Source: Paramecium octaurelia | Lineage: Eukaryota > Ciliophora > Oligohymenophorea > Peniculida > Parameciidae | DNA length: 64,000 bases | Assembly (NCBI GenBank): GCA_905182995.1 | Contig: CAJJDP010000080.1 | Coordinates: 186,001 to 250,000 of the forward strand | Direction: 5' to 3' | Part shown: positions 1 to 12,500 of the stretch, piece after piece | Position numbering within the stretch: position 1 is the first letter of the stretch | Layout of the letters: each line of letters begins with the position of its first letter | Program-made: the position numbers and the translations under genes | Notes under the pieces: generated by a model | What the model was told of the DNA's origin: nothing | What the model saw: the letters and a program-made list of their open reading frames with translations, nothing else | The model's database searches: none

Positions 1-1173
1 GTTGGAATCCAAGATATATGGATCTATTTGCTGTAAGTTTTGGTAGTTACGAATTTTCAAAATAAAGAATGGGTCTGATTTGTTTATATTCTCTTAAAAA
101 TACCACTCATCCAGAATATGCCTTTACATGTGAGGCAGGAGTGATGTGCTTAGATTTCCATCCTCAAAGTCCAGCATTATTGGCTGTAGGATTATATGAT
201 GGAACAGTGCTAGTTTATGATATCAGAAACAAACATAAGAAACCAATATATTAATCAACAGTAAGAACATAGAAACACACAGACCCAGTATGGCAAGTTA
301 GATGGAATCCAGATATCTCTAAGAATTATAATTTCTATTCAATTTCATCAGATGGTAGAGTTATGAATTGGGTGTTGATGAAGAATAAACTAGAGCCTGA
401 AGAAGTCATTAGATTAAGATTGGTTGGTAAGAATGAAGAGGAAAGCACTTTGATTGGTTTGGCTTGTGGTTTATGTTTTGATTTCAACAAATTTGAACCT
501 CATATCTTCTTGGTTGGTACTGAAGAGGGAAAAATACATAAATGTTCAAGAGCATATTCAGGATAATATCAAGAAACATACATTGTATTTATATAATATC
601 TATAATCAGGGTCATAATTTGGCAGTCTATAAAGTTAAATGGAATAACTTCCATCCTAGAACTTTCATTTCAGCTTCTGCTGATTGGACAGTTAAAATTT
701 GGGATTCTAAAATCTCTACTTAAATTATGAGTTTTGAATAAGGAATGTAGGTTGTCGATGCTATGTGGGCACCCTACAGTTCCACAGGTATTAATTGATT
801 GTCTATTTTTAGTTTTTGCTTGTGCCACTCAAGACAAGATTTTTGTTTATGATTTGAATGTTGATAAAATTGGAAAACTTGCAGAACAAAAACCCTCTAA
901 ATAACCCAGACTAACAAATATTGCATTTAATCAAAGGGATCCAATTATCTTAGTTGGTGATACTCATGGTGGAATTACATTACTTAAATTAAGTCCTAAT
1001 TTAACAAAATGTATAAATATGCAATTACAATTATAGCTGGAGTTAAGGCATCTAATTTCCCTGATGGCAAAGTACCTAAAGAGTTTGAGAACACGTCATT
1101 AGAAGAGTATGAAAAATAAAAAATGGAAAACCTATTGCAAGTTGTTTCTAAATGGGAAAGGGAAGATTCCTGA
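1..1173 (+). CDS. DNAI1: Axonemal dynein intermediate chain 1 (WD-repeat), 3' part
   Basis: 5'-truncated by the window edge. Exons <1-584, 610-787, 813-1010 and 1037-1173, with introns of 25, 25 and 26 nt. The frame at base 3 runs straight in, giving 'WNPRYMDLFAVSFGSYEF', 'GLICLYSLKN', 'GLYDGTVLVYDIR', 'SSDGRVMNW', 'KCSRAYSGQY' and 'SADWTVKIWD'. These are hallmark strings of the DNAI1/IC78 family of outer-arm dynein intermediate chains, which sit at the base of the arm and bind doublet tubules and heavy chains through a WD beta-propeller. About five WD-like blades are visible, followed by a charged helical tail ending 'VVSKWEREDS' and TGA. In-frame TAA and TAG are read as Gln. The gene converges on the next one, with 78 bp between stop codons. 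The N-terminal region lies outside the window. Confidence 0.92.
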
Positions 1174-1251
1174 AATCATAAATTATAAAAAATATTTATT
1201 GCCAATATTCAACGCTTATTCATATCTTAAATATATATAATTAAAGAAAAA

Positions 1252-3317
1252 TCACCAGTATTTATTTTATCCAGATGCATCTGTAAGCATCATAACTTTA
1301 TTCAATAATTCATCATCCTTTATTTCGATTGGGTGACCTTAGACTCCGCGAGCATCAATTCCAGATTAACCCCGTGGTCTATGTTTATCTTATGATTTTT
1401 AAGCGAATCTATCTTATCGAGTTTATCTCTCTTGTTTATCATATCTATCCAATCTTGTATCAGTATGAACAGCTTATTGCTATGTTCTTTATTCAATTGT
1501 TTCATTGCCTAACTATTAATAGACCTCCTGTCTAAATGGTGACTAAGAATGAGCATGTGCACCTAAACTAGATCTATTAAAATCTTATATTGGAGTTTAT
1601 GAGTGCTATCTTGATACTTATTTCTCCAAGATAGTATTTTTCATAGATAGTTCAAGAATTTTCTCATTTGCTATCTTAAGCTTTTTATTGAGTTTTTTAT
1701 TTTTGGTAATCAAAGACCTATTTTCTTCAGTAATTTGTTATAGAGATTATTTTTAAGCTTACATTTATTGTTGATTTTAGGGATCATTTTCAGATTACAC
1801 AGTAATTTATTATTTATTAGGTTTTGTTGTATCGTACTGTTCTTAAATTTATTAGCCAAATTAAGGAACTTAACTAAGAGTTGGTACTTAAGATTAACTC
1901 ATAATAGGTTGTGTTTAGATTGGATTTGGAAGAGGATTCACTTCAATTAATTGGATTCTATGTTGAAGTTCTCTATTTCTTCTTTTGATTGTTTCGTTTT
2001 CATTTTCTATATCATGAAGTTGTTCTTCTTTATTTTTATTGGATCTTTCTAACTCTCCAATTTCTTTTGATTATTGTGATAGGGTTTTCTTCAGCTTTTC
2101 AATTTCTTCATTCTGTATCCTATTTGAATCTTTATTTTCTGTGCTTTCCTTTTGATATCTATCCCTTAACACTTTATAATCATCTTAAAGATCACTAAAT
2201 CTTTTTTTCAAGTTATCAACATCCTTTTAAAGTGTAACTGCCTTATTTCTCTCTTGCAAATACTTATCATGTTCATCCTAATACAAACGTGTTAATTTAT
2301 CTTACACCTTCTATTCTTACTCCAATTACTCCTCTTCCATATCAGTAATTTTTCTTTATAGATAATGGATTGTATCATCTTTTTTTCTCAAATCAGTTAA
2401 CAATTAATCTTTTTCTGTCTTTAGAATCTCAAAATCAGTTGCAACTTATTCTCTTCTTTATTTTTCTTTTCTAAATTCATCCTCTAAGAATCTAGTTCTC
2501 ACTTATAATTTATCAAAATCACTTTTAAATTGTCTTTTATCATTTCTTTCTGAATCAAGCTATCTAGCAAATTTAATCATGATATCATTTTTCTCCTCTC
2601 TTATTTTATCTCTTTCATTTCTTAATTCTTCATTTTCGGTATCAGTAGCACAGAATTTTAATTTGTATTCTTCCAAATCCTTTCTTAATTTTCTGATTGT
2701 GTCTCTGTCCTTGTTATCTTCTACTTACTTTGTTAAATCTGAGATTTAATGTTACAGATCTGCTAAATCTAATTTATGTTTTTCTGATAGCAATTTCATT
2801 TCTTTCTCTTTATCTACTTATATAGTCTCTACTCTTGATATTTCCAAATCGATCTTTCTTTTTAATTAATAAATAGTTTCATTCAACTTCTCAATCTCTA
2901 ATTACTTTTATTCCAATTATTATCTATGTGGTAAATCTAATTCATTCAACAATTTGATTCTCATCATATCCTAATCAAAGGCAGGTGTCAATCTACTTTA
3001 GATCTCTTCGATTTCTCTTTGTTTTTATTCAATTAATAGTTTCCAATTCTTAGTTGCATTATCAAATTGCTATTCTGTTTATTTTTTATCATGCAGAGCT
3101 ATTCTATACTTCTATAATAAATCCTAATTCTCCATTCTCATTTTATCAAGATTCTATTTCAATTCCTCATTGATTGCCTGAAGAGTCTCATATTCATCTT
3201 TTATTATGATAAATGTAAATTACTAATCTTTCTGCCTATCACAGCCTTAGAAGAAATTATGGCTTTCTTTAGTTAAGTGTTCTCCTCTATCAATCCTTCG
3301 TATTATTATTATGACAT
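1252..3317 (-). CDS. Coiled-coil protein, 681 aa (possible CEP83-like)
   Basis: Exons complement(3243-3317) and complement(1252-3222), with one 20-nt intron. The start is the first ATG ('MSQQQYEGLIEENTQLKK'). Almost the whole protein is heptad-rich coiled coil (about residues 5-470 and 530-580). It is interrupted by a Gln/Pro-rich linker near 475-530 and ends in an Arg/Gln-rich tail, 'IKDDELLNKVMMLTDASG'. A short conserved-looking element 'MMRIKLLNELDLPHRQQLEQ' near residue 95 reminds me of the start of the CEP83/CCDC41 distal-appendage family, but that is inference from memory and weak. Ciliate coiled-coil proteins of this kind are commonly basal-body or cortical. It faces the dynein gene tail to tail. 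The open frame and exact phase support a real gene; the function is unknown. Confidence 0.8.
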
Positions 3318-3724
3318 AATTTGTTTAAATTAATTCGTTAAAATATTTTAAATTACAATAATTTTTAATGGAAATATAAAGAGTTGGACAGTACTAGACC
3401 ATTTAATTATATAAAAAATCAATTAGAAGCAAATTCTTATTTTATTTCTACACAAAAATTCTGTTCTTCTAGATGACAAGGGAGGTTCACAATAATGATC
3501 ATGTATTGGGAATCATCATTAGATAAGAAAATATTAATATTTATTTGATTCAAAATTCTTTCTCTTTTAATAAAAGTATTAAAAATTTAATAAATATAGT
3601 AATATAATAATTATAATATGAAAATTTTAATTTCATTTAAATAAGTCAATAAAATAATATGAAAAATAGTTAATTAAATTAAATTATATGTTCATCTCTT
3701 CAGAACACTTTAAGACAGAACTTT

Positions 3725-4030
3725 AATAAAAAAAAAGAAAATTAATTTAACAATTTAAAATATTTAAATATATATTTTGATTGTGAACAAAGATTATTCT
3801 ATTCACTCAAATATCAACTCATAAACGAAGCTTTTTATACTTTTGGACTTAACATATTCGATTATGAATTTGTGAATTGTGTTAGCTCAACATTAAATGA
3901 TCACCTCCCAAAACTACCTTTCTTAGAGGAATTGTTTAACCAATAAGTGGAGTGTGCTAGCATGGATATCAATATTTTAATATTCTTTGAATAAGGTCCA
4001 TATTTAAAATCTTATTTGTTCTTTGCATGA
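3725..4030 (+). pseudogene. Possible gene remnant, unidentified
   Basis: A plus-strand frame free of TGA up to 4028-4030. It encodes protein-like sequence such as 'SLKYQLINEAFYTFGLN' and 'LPKLPFLEELFNQQ', with mixed hydrophobic and charged residues. There is no in-frame ATG, and downstream the same frame is broken by several TGA codons without a convincing intron. I read it as the remains of an exon, but with one stop codon in use long open frames arise by chance, so the call is weak. Confidence 0.25.
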
Positions 4031-4759
4031 TATATATGATCTATTTATTAAGTTCTGAGCTAAATAAAAATCTATTTTGGATAAAAATAGCCTTATTAAA
4101 TAATCTGTAACACTTCTCATCCTAATTGATAGTTACTTGTTTTGAGATTATTTCTATTCTGTTAAATATGCAGAGTAATTTTCTATAATTTTGGGTAATG
4201 TTTGTTTTGTCCTTTGGCTATTAATGATTATTTGCTTAAGCTACTTTAGTTGACACCTTTGTTTAATAAATTTATCCATTAAAGAATTCATGAATATTCA
4301 ATATAATGAAAAGAAATAACTGAAAATAAAATATATTGCAATTTTTTGAAAAGTCCACAATCTGCAAATAATGTCCTGCTGATAATATCATAGGTGGATC
4401 TTGTTAAAACCTAAAGTAATAGGCAATCAAAAATAAATTGAGCCCTTAGTTAAAGAAACAGTTTTTCTGTCACTGAGAAATGCTTAATTTTAAAAATCCT
4501 TTCAACAGAGAAAACAAATGATTCTAATGGTGAAGATAGTTATTGAAGAGGAAAATTTATTTATCTATGAAGGAATTTGCAAAACCAAGATCAAATTTTT
4601 TTAACGATATGGAGAATTATTAATTAAATATAAAAAAAATACAGAGGCAATGTCCCCTGAAAATAATTCACATAGCATTTATGATTAGTGAAATTAATGA
4701 GTGTTCCAATTTAACTCGTATGAGCTTAAGGATATAACTCTTTCTTAAAGTCTCACAGT

Positions 4760-5389
4760 ATGAATCAAAAGTGTCACAACTTTTACAACACAACACCCAT
4801 ATTCCTTAATTTCCTGAATGCTTTGTCAGCTACATCTGAAACATTAGACTTGTAAAGCAAAAGGTCCTCATATCTTCGGTTTATAAAATTGCCGCAAAAG
4901 CAATATGTCTTCAACTTCTAGCTATCAGCTACCCACCATTTGACTTTTCACCTTAAGCAATACCTATAAGCAGAAACAATTTCAGAAGATACAAACTTAG
5001 AAAAAAATAGAGAATACATACCATAGTTTATCATCCAGAAGCAACTATGCAAATGCACTATACAATCCTGCTTACTTCATTATATTAACTTAAAAGTAAT
5101 AAATCAAGGTGTAGTAAGTTATTCAAAATTTTATATAAATCTAAAAAAGATAAAAACTATCTGTTTTGAAAGTTTTATATTCATAAAATGCTTATAATTG
5201 GTATTTAAGACTATGGCTTTGATAATCCTTCTTAATAACTCAAATCATTTATTTCCCTCCAGTTTTTACTTAAAAATAATAGATAAAATAATAAATGTAT
5301 TAGGTTAAACACAAAATTATATATAAGTAGCTTCCCAACTTCCTTACTTAAAACAATGTTTAAATTGTGTTATATCCTCCTTTTTATGA
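4760..5389 (+). CDS. Doubtful 209-aa open frame
   Basis: Uninterrupted from ATG 4760 to TGA 5387-5389 with no intron (210 codons including the stop), starting 'MNQKCHNFYNTTPIFLNF'. The composition is Leu/Ile/Lys-rich, with several Cys and hydrophobic stretches but no clear signal peptide and no family I recognise. In a code with a single stop and this base composition, a frame of this length is only moderately unlikely by chance. It sits in the gene-poor stretch before the giant cysteine-rich gene and may be a remnant of a related gene or nothing at all. Confidence 0.28.
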
Positions 5390-6526
5390 TATAATTAATA
5401 GGATCAAATATCATGGCTGTTTCTTAATGAATATAATTAATTGAAATAATAATCAGAATTCTAGAAAATATTCTACATTATCCTCAAAAAATCCCCAGAA
5501 ACATAAATTATTCTTCAAAATTTTGTAGTAGAGAGTTTCAAATTGATTAATATCATAATCTTCTTATATCGATATATTAAACAATGATCTCAAGTTTCTA
5601 TGTTTGGATTTATTGTGTCATTCGCCATTTCCTAGTACTAAAAAGCCAAAACAAAAACAAATTTAAAGAGTGTCTAACAAGTTAAACCTTTACTATAGGT
5701 AAGACGAAACGTATAAAAGATTGGCATTATTTAATACAGTTTCAAACATACTCTCATGTCCTGTTTAGATCTCTATGATTGGGCTAATGCCCAATTTATT
5801 ATACATGAAATAAATATTTAGTATGAGAGCAATTTATACATTCATGAATGAATTATTGATGATAATTATGAAATGATGATCAGCTTTAGTGTTTTTCAAT
5901 ATTAAAGTTTAATATATATTTTAATATAATGCGTTATCTATTGGAGTACTATTTAGAAGAGAATTTTATAGAAATTTGGGCATACAGCATAAAATTAATT
6001 TTATAGATATTTTCTATTAATCACTTGCTGCCTTTTTTAGCTGAGTATCCATTTAAGGAATTATTTTGTATACAATTATAATTATATAATTTGAATAAAA
6101 ACTATATGACAACAAGATATTAGAGAGCAAAAAAGAGATGTACTCTCTATTCGTAGATGATCTTACCAGAAATGGTTAAAATAATTGTTTCTCTAAAAAT
6201 CCTTATCTAGGATATTGGATCTCTCATTTTATGTTTCTTATTTTGTCATTCCTCATTATTTCTAATTTATGAGGAAATAAAACATTCTTTTGTAAATAAT
6301 TATACTGATTATCTAATTCCTTGTTTTTTATTTTATATAATAATCTAAGGTTTTAAGGGTAAAATCTAAACCTATTTGAGGATCAAATTTCTTTATTTAT
6401 CTTCATGATTATGAAATTATTTTATTTCTATACTTTTTATTTGAAGTAATACGTTCTATTTGATAATTACGAATTATGTGATTTATTAATGATTTTTGCA
6501 TTTAAATGCCTAATATTTAAATATTT

Positions 6527-9500
6527 ATGACTATTTCTATCATTTACGTCCTATTCACTTTGTTTGATATTTCAAAATCCCATTATGAAATCTAGTATCA
6601 TTTCTTAGACAAAAATGAGGTATTTACTATATAAACTGGATTAACCTCATTTTTGTATTCAGGAGAATTTACATTGCCTTCAACCACAGCAACTGCAAAT
6701 TTTGTCACTTGTACAACTCCTCACACTAGTTATCTAACTTTAAGTAATGATTATCCATCCAACCAAAATCATTTTTAATACTTTTACAGGAATGGAGATT
6801 GGATAACTATGGATTTATATTTTCAGGGTACATGGTCTTCTGAAAAAGTTTAATTTACGCTTGGATCATTTTCATATTCATATACTTACACATCCCCTAC
6901 TATTTATTCAATGGCAACCGGATTTTGTGACACAACTCTTTTTTAACTTAAAACTTTAAATTTTACGCTATAATTAGCACAAAGTACAGCTTAAGATATA
7001 ATTAAATTTACATCCACAAATACAAATGAAGGAATGGTTTCACTTAGAAATATTTATGTCTCTTCACTAAATTGCTATCCATCCTGTGCTTTATGTACAG
7101 GTTCAAAGTACAATTAATGTACAAGTTGTTATTATGGGGCTCCAACAGCCAACATTTGTCCTCCTTGTCCATCAAACTAATACTATTAGAAGTATAGAGG
7201 ATGCCGAGACATTTGTGATATCTATTACCCATTCTACTCCAATGGATTTTGTTAAAAATATTCAAGTAACTATTGTAAATTGATATTTTCTTAGTTTTTC
7301 AAATAGATGATGGTTATTTTACACCACCTTCCATTTACACCGAAAATTTGAAATGGTAGTTGATATATGACCAACAACATTTAGATAAATCTCCAACTCT
7401 TATTTATATTGGTAGTTAATTTGGATATGGAATATTTAAGTTTAATTTTGGAATTTATAGATACTTCAATGAATTATCAACTTATTCTTATTCAACCTAC
7501 TTAATTGGATTTTAAATTTCAATTATCCTTTATAATGATATTCCAATTAATTGTGGAATATAGTTTAAGCTTAATAATACTTATTATGGATCTATTTATA
7601 GAAATAGCTCTGGGTTGCAAACCCACTAATTAAAAATCTTTTTAACAAAGGATTATGGATCATATTTAACATATTCGAAAAGTACAAGATGTGAATTAAT
7701 TTTCTATTATGACATTCCAAAATATTCATTTCTATTTTCAGCAATAGGAAACTACACGTAAATATCATTTATCAAACTTAGCGATGGCACAGCAGGGTGG
7801 GGAATTATAGAAGTCTAAACTACCTAAGGATACTGTTCCTTATTTTGTTTATTATGTGAAGTATCTTTTAAATGTAAAACTTGTTAAAATGGATATTATT
7901 TGTATCGAGACGGTATGTGCGTATCCAGTTGTTTATATCCGTATTAAAAATTAAATGGCTCTTATTGCTAAGATTATGACGATGAAACACCATGTACTTT
8001 ATTATATTATTAGTAGACTCTGAATATTTGGTTAAGGAATATATAGATTCATCAGGTGACCCAGGATAATATGCAAAATATTCTTTAATCTCTCAAAGTG
8101 GATCAAACTTTTTAAAAGGATCAGATATCTATTTTTCATATAGGGAGGGATATAGAATCTTTGGAGGACCTTTTGTATGGGCGTAGGCTAAATTCTAAAG
8201 GATTCATGACATAACGTCTCCCCATCATAGTGTTACTATTGCATTCTATATTGTATATGGACCGTCATTCCCTTCAGATGGGAATTTTATATATACGATT
8301 GAAAATTATACGCCAGTTTCCAAATCAACTACTAGTTTTTATAGATTGTATTCTGATGGTTCAAAAGACGATAAAGTATATGAATAAATCACTCATATTT
8401 CAAATACATTAACAGTCACTTGGGAATGCTTTGGACCAAATAACGAACCAATTATGGCTTATTGTGGATTCTTTAATTATTATATTGCAGTTCATAATTG
8501 CTAACCTTATTGTTTATAATGTTCAGATTAATCTTCATGTACTTCGTGGAACAGCACTTATAATTCCAATATCATTAAATTTTCTGAAGATGTGTGTTAG
8601 AATAATCAATATTATGATAAAGAATCTGTGTAATGTTTAAATTGCCCATAATCTTGTTTAACATGTACATCTAAATTAGATTGTTAAACATGTTAATCAA
8701 CTTACACTTAATCTAAATTAGGATGTACCTGCACAATGCATTAATATGAAGAATCAAATAAATGTTTTGATTGTCCAATTGAATGTAATTAATGTTTGAA
8801 TTTTAATTATTGTATAGAATGTTTAAATAGTAATTATAGGCAATTCTCAAATGGGTAATGTATATGTATTGATGGATATTATCCAATTGCATCAAATCCT
8901 TAATGCTAATTATGTAATAAATTGTGCAAAACTTGTATTGGACCAACTTCTGATGAATGTTTAACTTGCAATAATATTGTGAATATTGAAATGGTAGGAT
9001 CAACGTGTAAATGTCCAGAGGGAAAATCTTATTAAGATGCAACACAAGCTTGTATGTCTTGTCATTCATCGTGCTTAACTTGCTTTAGGTTAACAATTGA
9101 TGGCTGCTTAACATGTGATTCTACTTTAAATCGAATATTAAAAGGCTTAAAATGTGTTTGTGCGCCTGGTTATTATGAGTTAAGTAATATTTGTACAAGT
9201 ATATATTTATTTATCATATTATAGATTGTCCAATTACAGAAAATTCCTCTATGAGCGAATGCTATAAATTATGTAATAATAATTAATAATTATGGCATAC
9301 AATTGCTTGTAGCTCTTGCGATACTGGATTTGAATTAGTATCTGGAGAATGTCAACCAATTTGTGGAGATTCATAGGTAAAAGGAAATGAACAATGCGAA
9401 GATAATAATACTATTCTTAATGATTTATGCTTTAATTGTTAATTTTAGTGTCCAGCTCATTGTTTAACTTGTGATTAATCAACTACATTGCCTTGTCCTG

Positions 9501-12500
9501 ATGTTTGTGGGGATGGAATTATTACAGGATTTGAAGAATGTGAAGATGGAAACACTATTTAATATGACGGTTGTTATAATTGTAAATATTAATGTTAACC
9601 TTCATGTACAAAGTGTATAAAAGGACAATGTTTTGAGTGTGCAACTGCTGGTTGGTATATTGATCCAACTGTTACTCCTTGGTAATGCAAAGAAATATGT
9701 GGAGATTTACTAATAGTTGGAAGTGAATAATGCGAAGATGGAAATACTTATGATTCAGATGGTTGCAAAGATTGTAGGTATTCCTGTAGAATTGGTTGTT
9801 CTTCTTGTAATTATACAACCAAAGAATGCTTAAGTTGTGAATTCCCTGGGTTTACTCCTATCTCTTACTATTGTAAAAATTTATGTGGAGATGGTATAGT
9901 TGCAGTAGATCCTTCTGGATTCTATTCAGAGCAATGTGAGGATGGTAATACAATTAATAATGATGGCTGCAGTAACACTTGTTAATTTTAATGTTAGCCA
10001 ACAACTATTTGCACAAGTTGCATAAGTAATAGATGTGAAATATGCGCCACTGGATATTATCTTTCTAATCAAAAAGTATGTATACCAATTTGTGGAGATT
10101 CTATATTTGTCCCTGATGAACAATGTGAGAGTTCATTGATATTACCATATAAGGGTTGTTAAAATTGTTAAATAAAATGTCAAAATTCTTGCCTCACTTG
10201 TAATACTACTGAACTAGGTTGTTTATAATGTAAAACTGGTTACAATAGAATCGATTATTTATGTTATTCAATATGTGGCGATTAAATAATAACTGAAGAT
10301 GAAGAATGTGATGATGGCAATTTAATTTATGGAGATGGATGTTATTTCTGTCAATTTAATTGCTAGGATTCATGTCTTAATTGTTTAAAAGGGATCTGCT
10401 ATGATTGTTAAGAAGGCTATCGATTAATATAATCTAAATGCTACTCTATATGTGGAGATGGTCTTTAGAAATATAAAGAATAATGTGATCTAAACGCCTC
10501 ATTGCAGATATATCAAAATTGTCAATCTTGTTAATTTACTTGCGATTTGAATTGCGTCTAGTGTTAATTTGGTATATGTTAACAATGCATAGAAGGATAT
10601 GAGTTATCTTCAAACTAAAAATATTGTATTAAGTCTCTATAATATAATCTTATGATAATTGAAAACTGTGGTATCCAAATTGGGAACATTTGCATTAAAT
10701 GTGACAATAATGCCTACTTTGAAAAAATCGAATAGAAATGCAATTTAACAGTAGCTCCTTTAAGCTTTTGTCAATATTAACTTAAATTATCTCCTAATTT
10801 ATATTGCAATCACTGTTTTGATTACTGTGCAGCTTGTAATTAAAATAATTGTATAGAATGTCAAAATGGGTATTATTTAGATGTAAACTTTTTTTGTATT
10901 TCACATTGTGGAGATGGAATACTCGCACATGATGAACAATGTGAAATTTATGATAAAAATTGTTTAAGTTGCATGTTAGATGCTCCAAAAAAATGTGAAT
11001 TATATTTTAAAGATTAATGCTTTGAATGTGAATATGGATTCTATTTTAATTAGTATAATAATGCATGTGAATCCTAGTGTGGAGATGGAATTATAGTTCA
11101 CGATGAAGACTGTGAAGATAATAACTATATAGAATTTGATGGTTGTTATTAATGTAAATATTCTTGTAGTTAATTCTGTATAAATTGTTTAGATGGGGTA
11201 TGCTAATAATGTGATCAATATTATTTACTTAGGGATGGATTTTGTTATGGTAAACATAATCAAATTGATTTATTTCAAGATTGTTAATTTAACTTAAATG
11301 GAAATTGTTTAATTTGCAAGGAAGGTTATCAGCTGAATGAGTATGGTGATTGTATTCCTAAATGTTCATAAAGCTGCCTTCATTGTTATAATGGTTAATG
11401 TTATTAATGTGAAGAACAATATGAACTTAATTAGAATAGATGCTTTTTGATCTAGTAATGTTAAATAGGTTTGTATTTTAATTAAGATTTATAAATTTGT
11501 TAATCTTAATGTGGTGATGGATATATAACTGAATGGGAAGAATGCGATGATTAAAACATAGAAAAATTTGATGGTTGCTTTTAGTGCAAATATGAATGTG
11601 ATGATAATTGTGTTTAATGTATATATGGAGAATGTTTTCAATGTTCTTAAGAATTTGTTTAAGTTGAAAATAAATGCTTATCAAAATGTTAAGACATTTG
11701 TCTTAATTGTATCTAAGGAGCATGTTAATTATGCAGTGGTGGTTATTTCTTGAATGAATATTTTATTTGTATCAAAATTGACTGTGAATATGATTTCAGT
11801 TGTACTTCATACTGCGGAAATGGCATTATAGACGATATGGAATAGTGTGATGATCAAAATCTATTTAATGATGATGGTTGTAACAATTATTGTGAATAAA
11901 CTTGTGATGTTAATTGCACACGTTGTATTGATGGTGTGTGTTTTGAGTGTAAAGAAGGTTGGAAATTAGATTCATTCTTTTGTGATCCAATTTGTGGAGA
12001 TTTAATTGTTGTTGGAAATGAAGAATGCGATGACGGTAATTAGATTAGTGTTGATGGGTGCTTTTTATGTAAATTATAATGCACTCAAAACTGTGAAAAT
12101 TGTTTGTATGGAATATGTCAATCTTGTTAGCAAGATTATGAGTTTGATTCATTAAATAATTTATGTAGACCAATTCAATCCTTACTTACAAGCTATGATA
12201 ATCTAGATTGTAAATTGCTAACTAATAACTAATGTATTCTTTGTTAATTTGGGTATCTTGATTAGATTACCAGCACTTGTATAATTGATTATAATATGAA
12301 CAAATGCTTTAAGAATTGTAAAGAGTGTGTACTTTCGAAATGCTTAGAATGTGAATTTGGTTATTATGGAAACAATTGTATGCCTAAATGTGGAGATGGT
12401 ATAATAGTCTAAGAGGAGGAATGTGATGATGGAAGTGAATACTAATTAGACACTTGCTTAAATTGTTAGTACTAATGTCCTCAATATTGTTAGTCATGTG

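Larger units (their letters stand above)
3318..6526. other. Long gene-poor stretch with possible decayed coding sequence
   Basis: About 3.2 kb without a gene I can defend, unusually long for this otherwise packed window. It is very AT-rich and TGA interrupts all frames repeatedly, apart from the two open stretches listed separately (3725-4030 and 4760-5389, plus strand). No long repeat, tRNA or mobile-element gene is recognisable. It may hold decayed genes upstream of the giant cysteine-rich gene. Confidence 0.5.

Noticed and set aside
7086..7283. Short standard-code frames across the giant Cys-rich gene, both strands
   Set aside because: They exist only because TAA and TAG are counted as stops. 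With the ciliate code a single phase-consistent frame explains the region.
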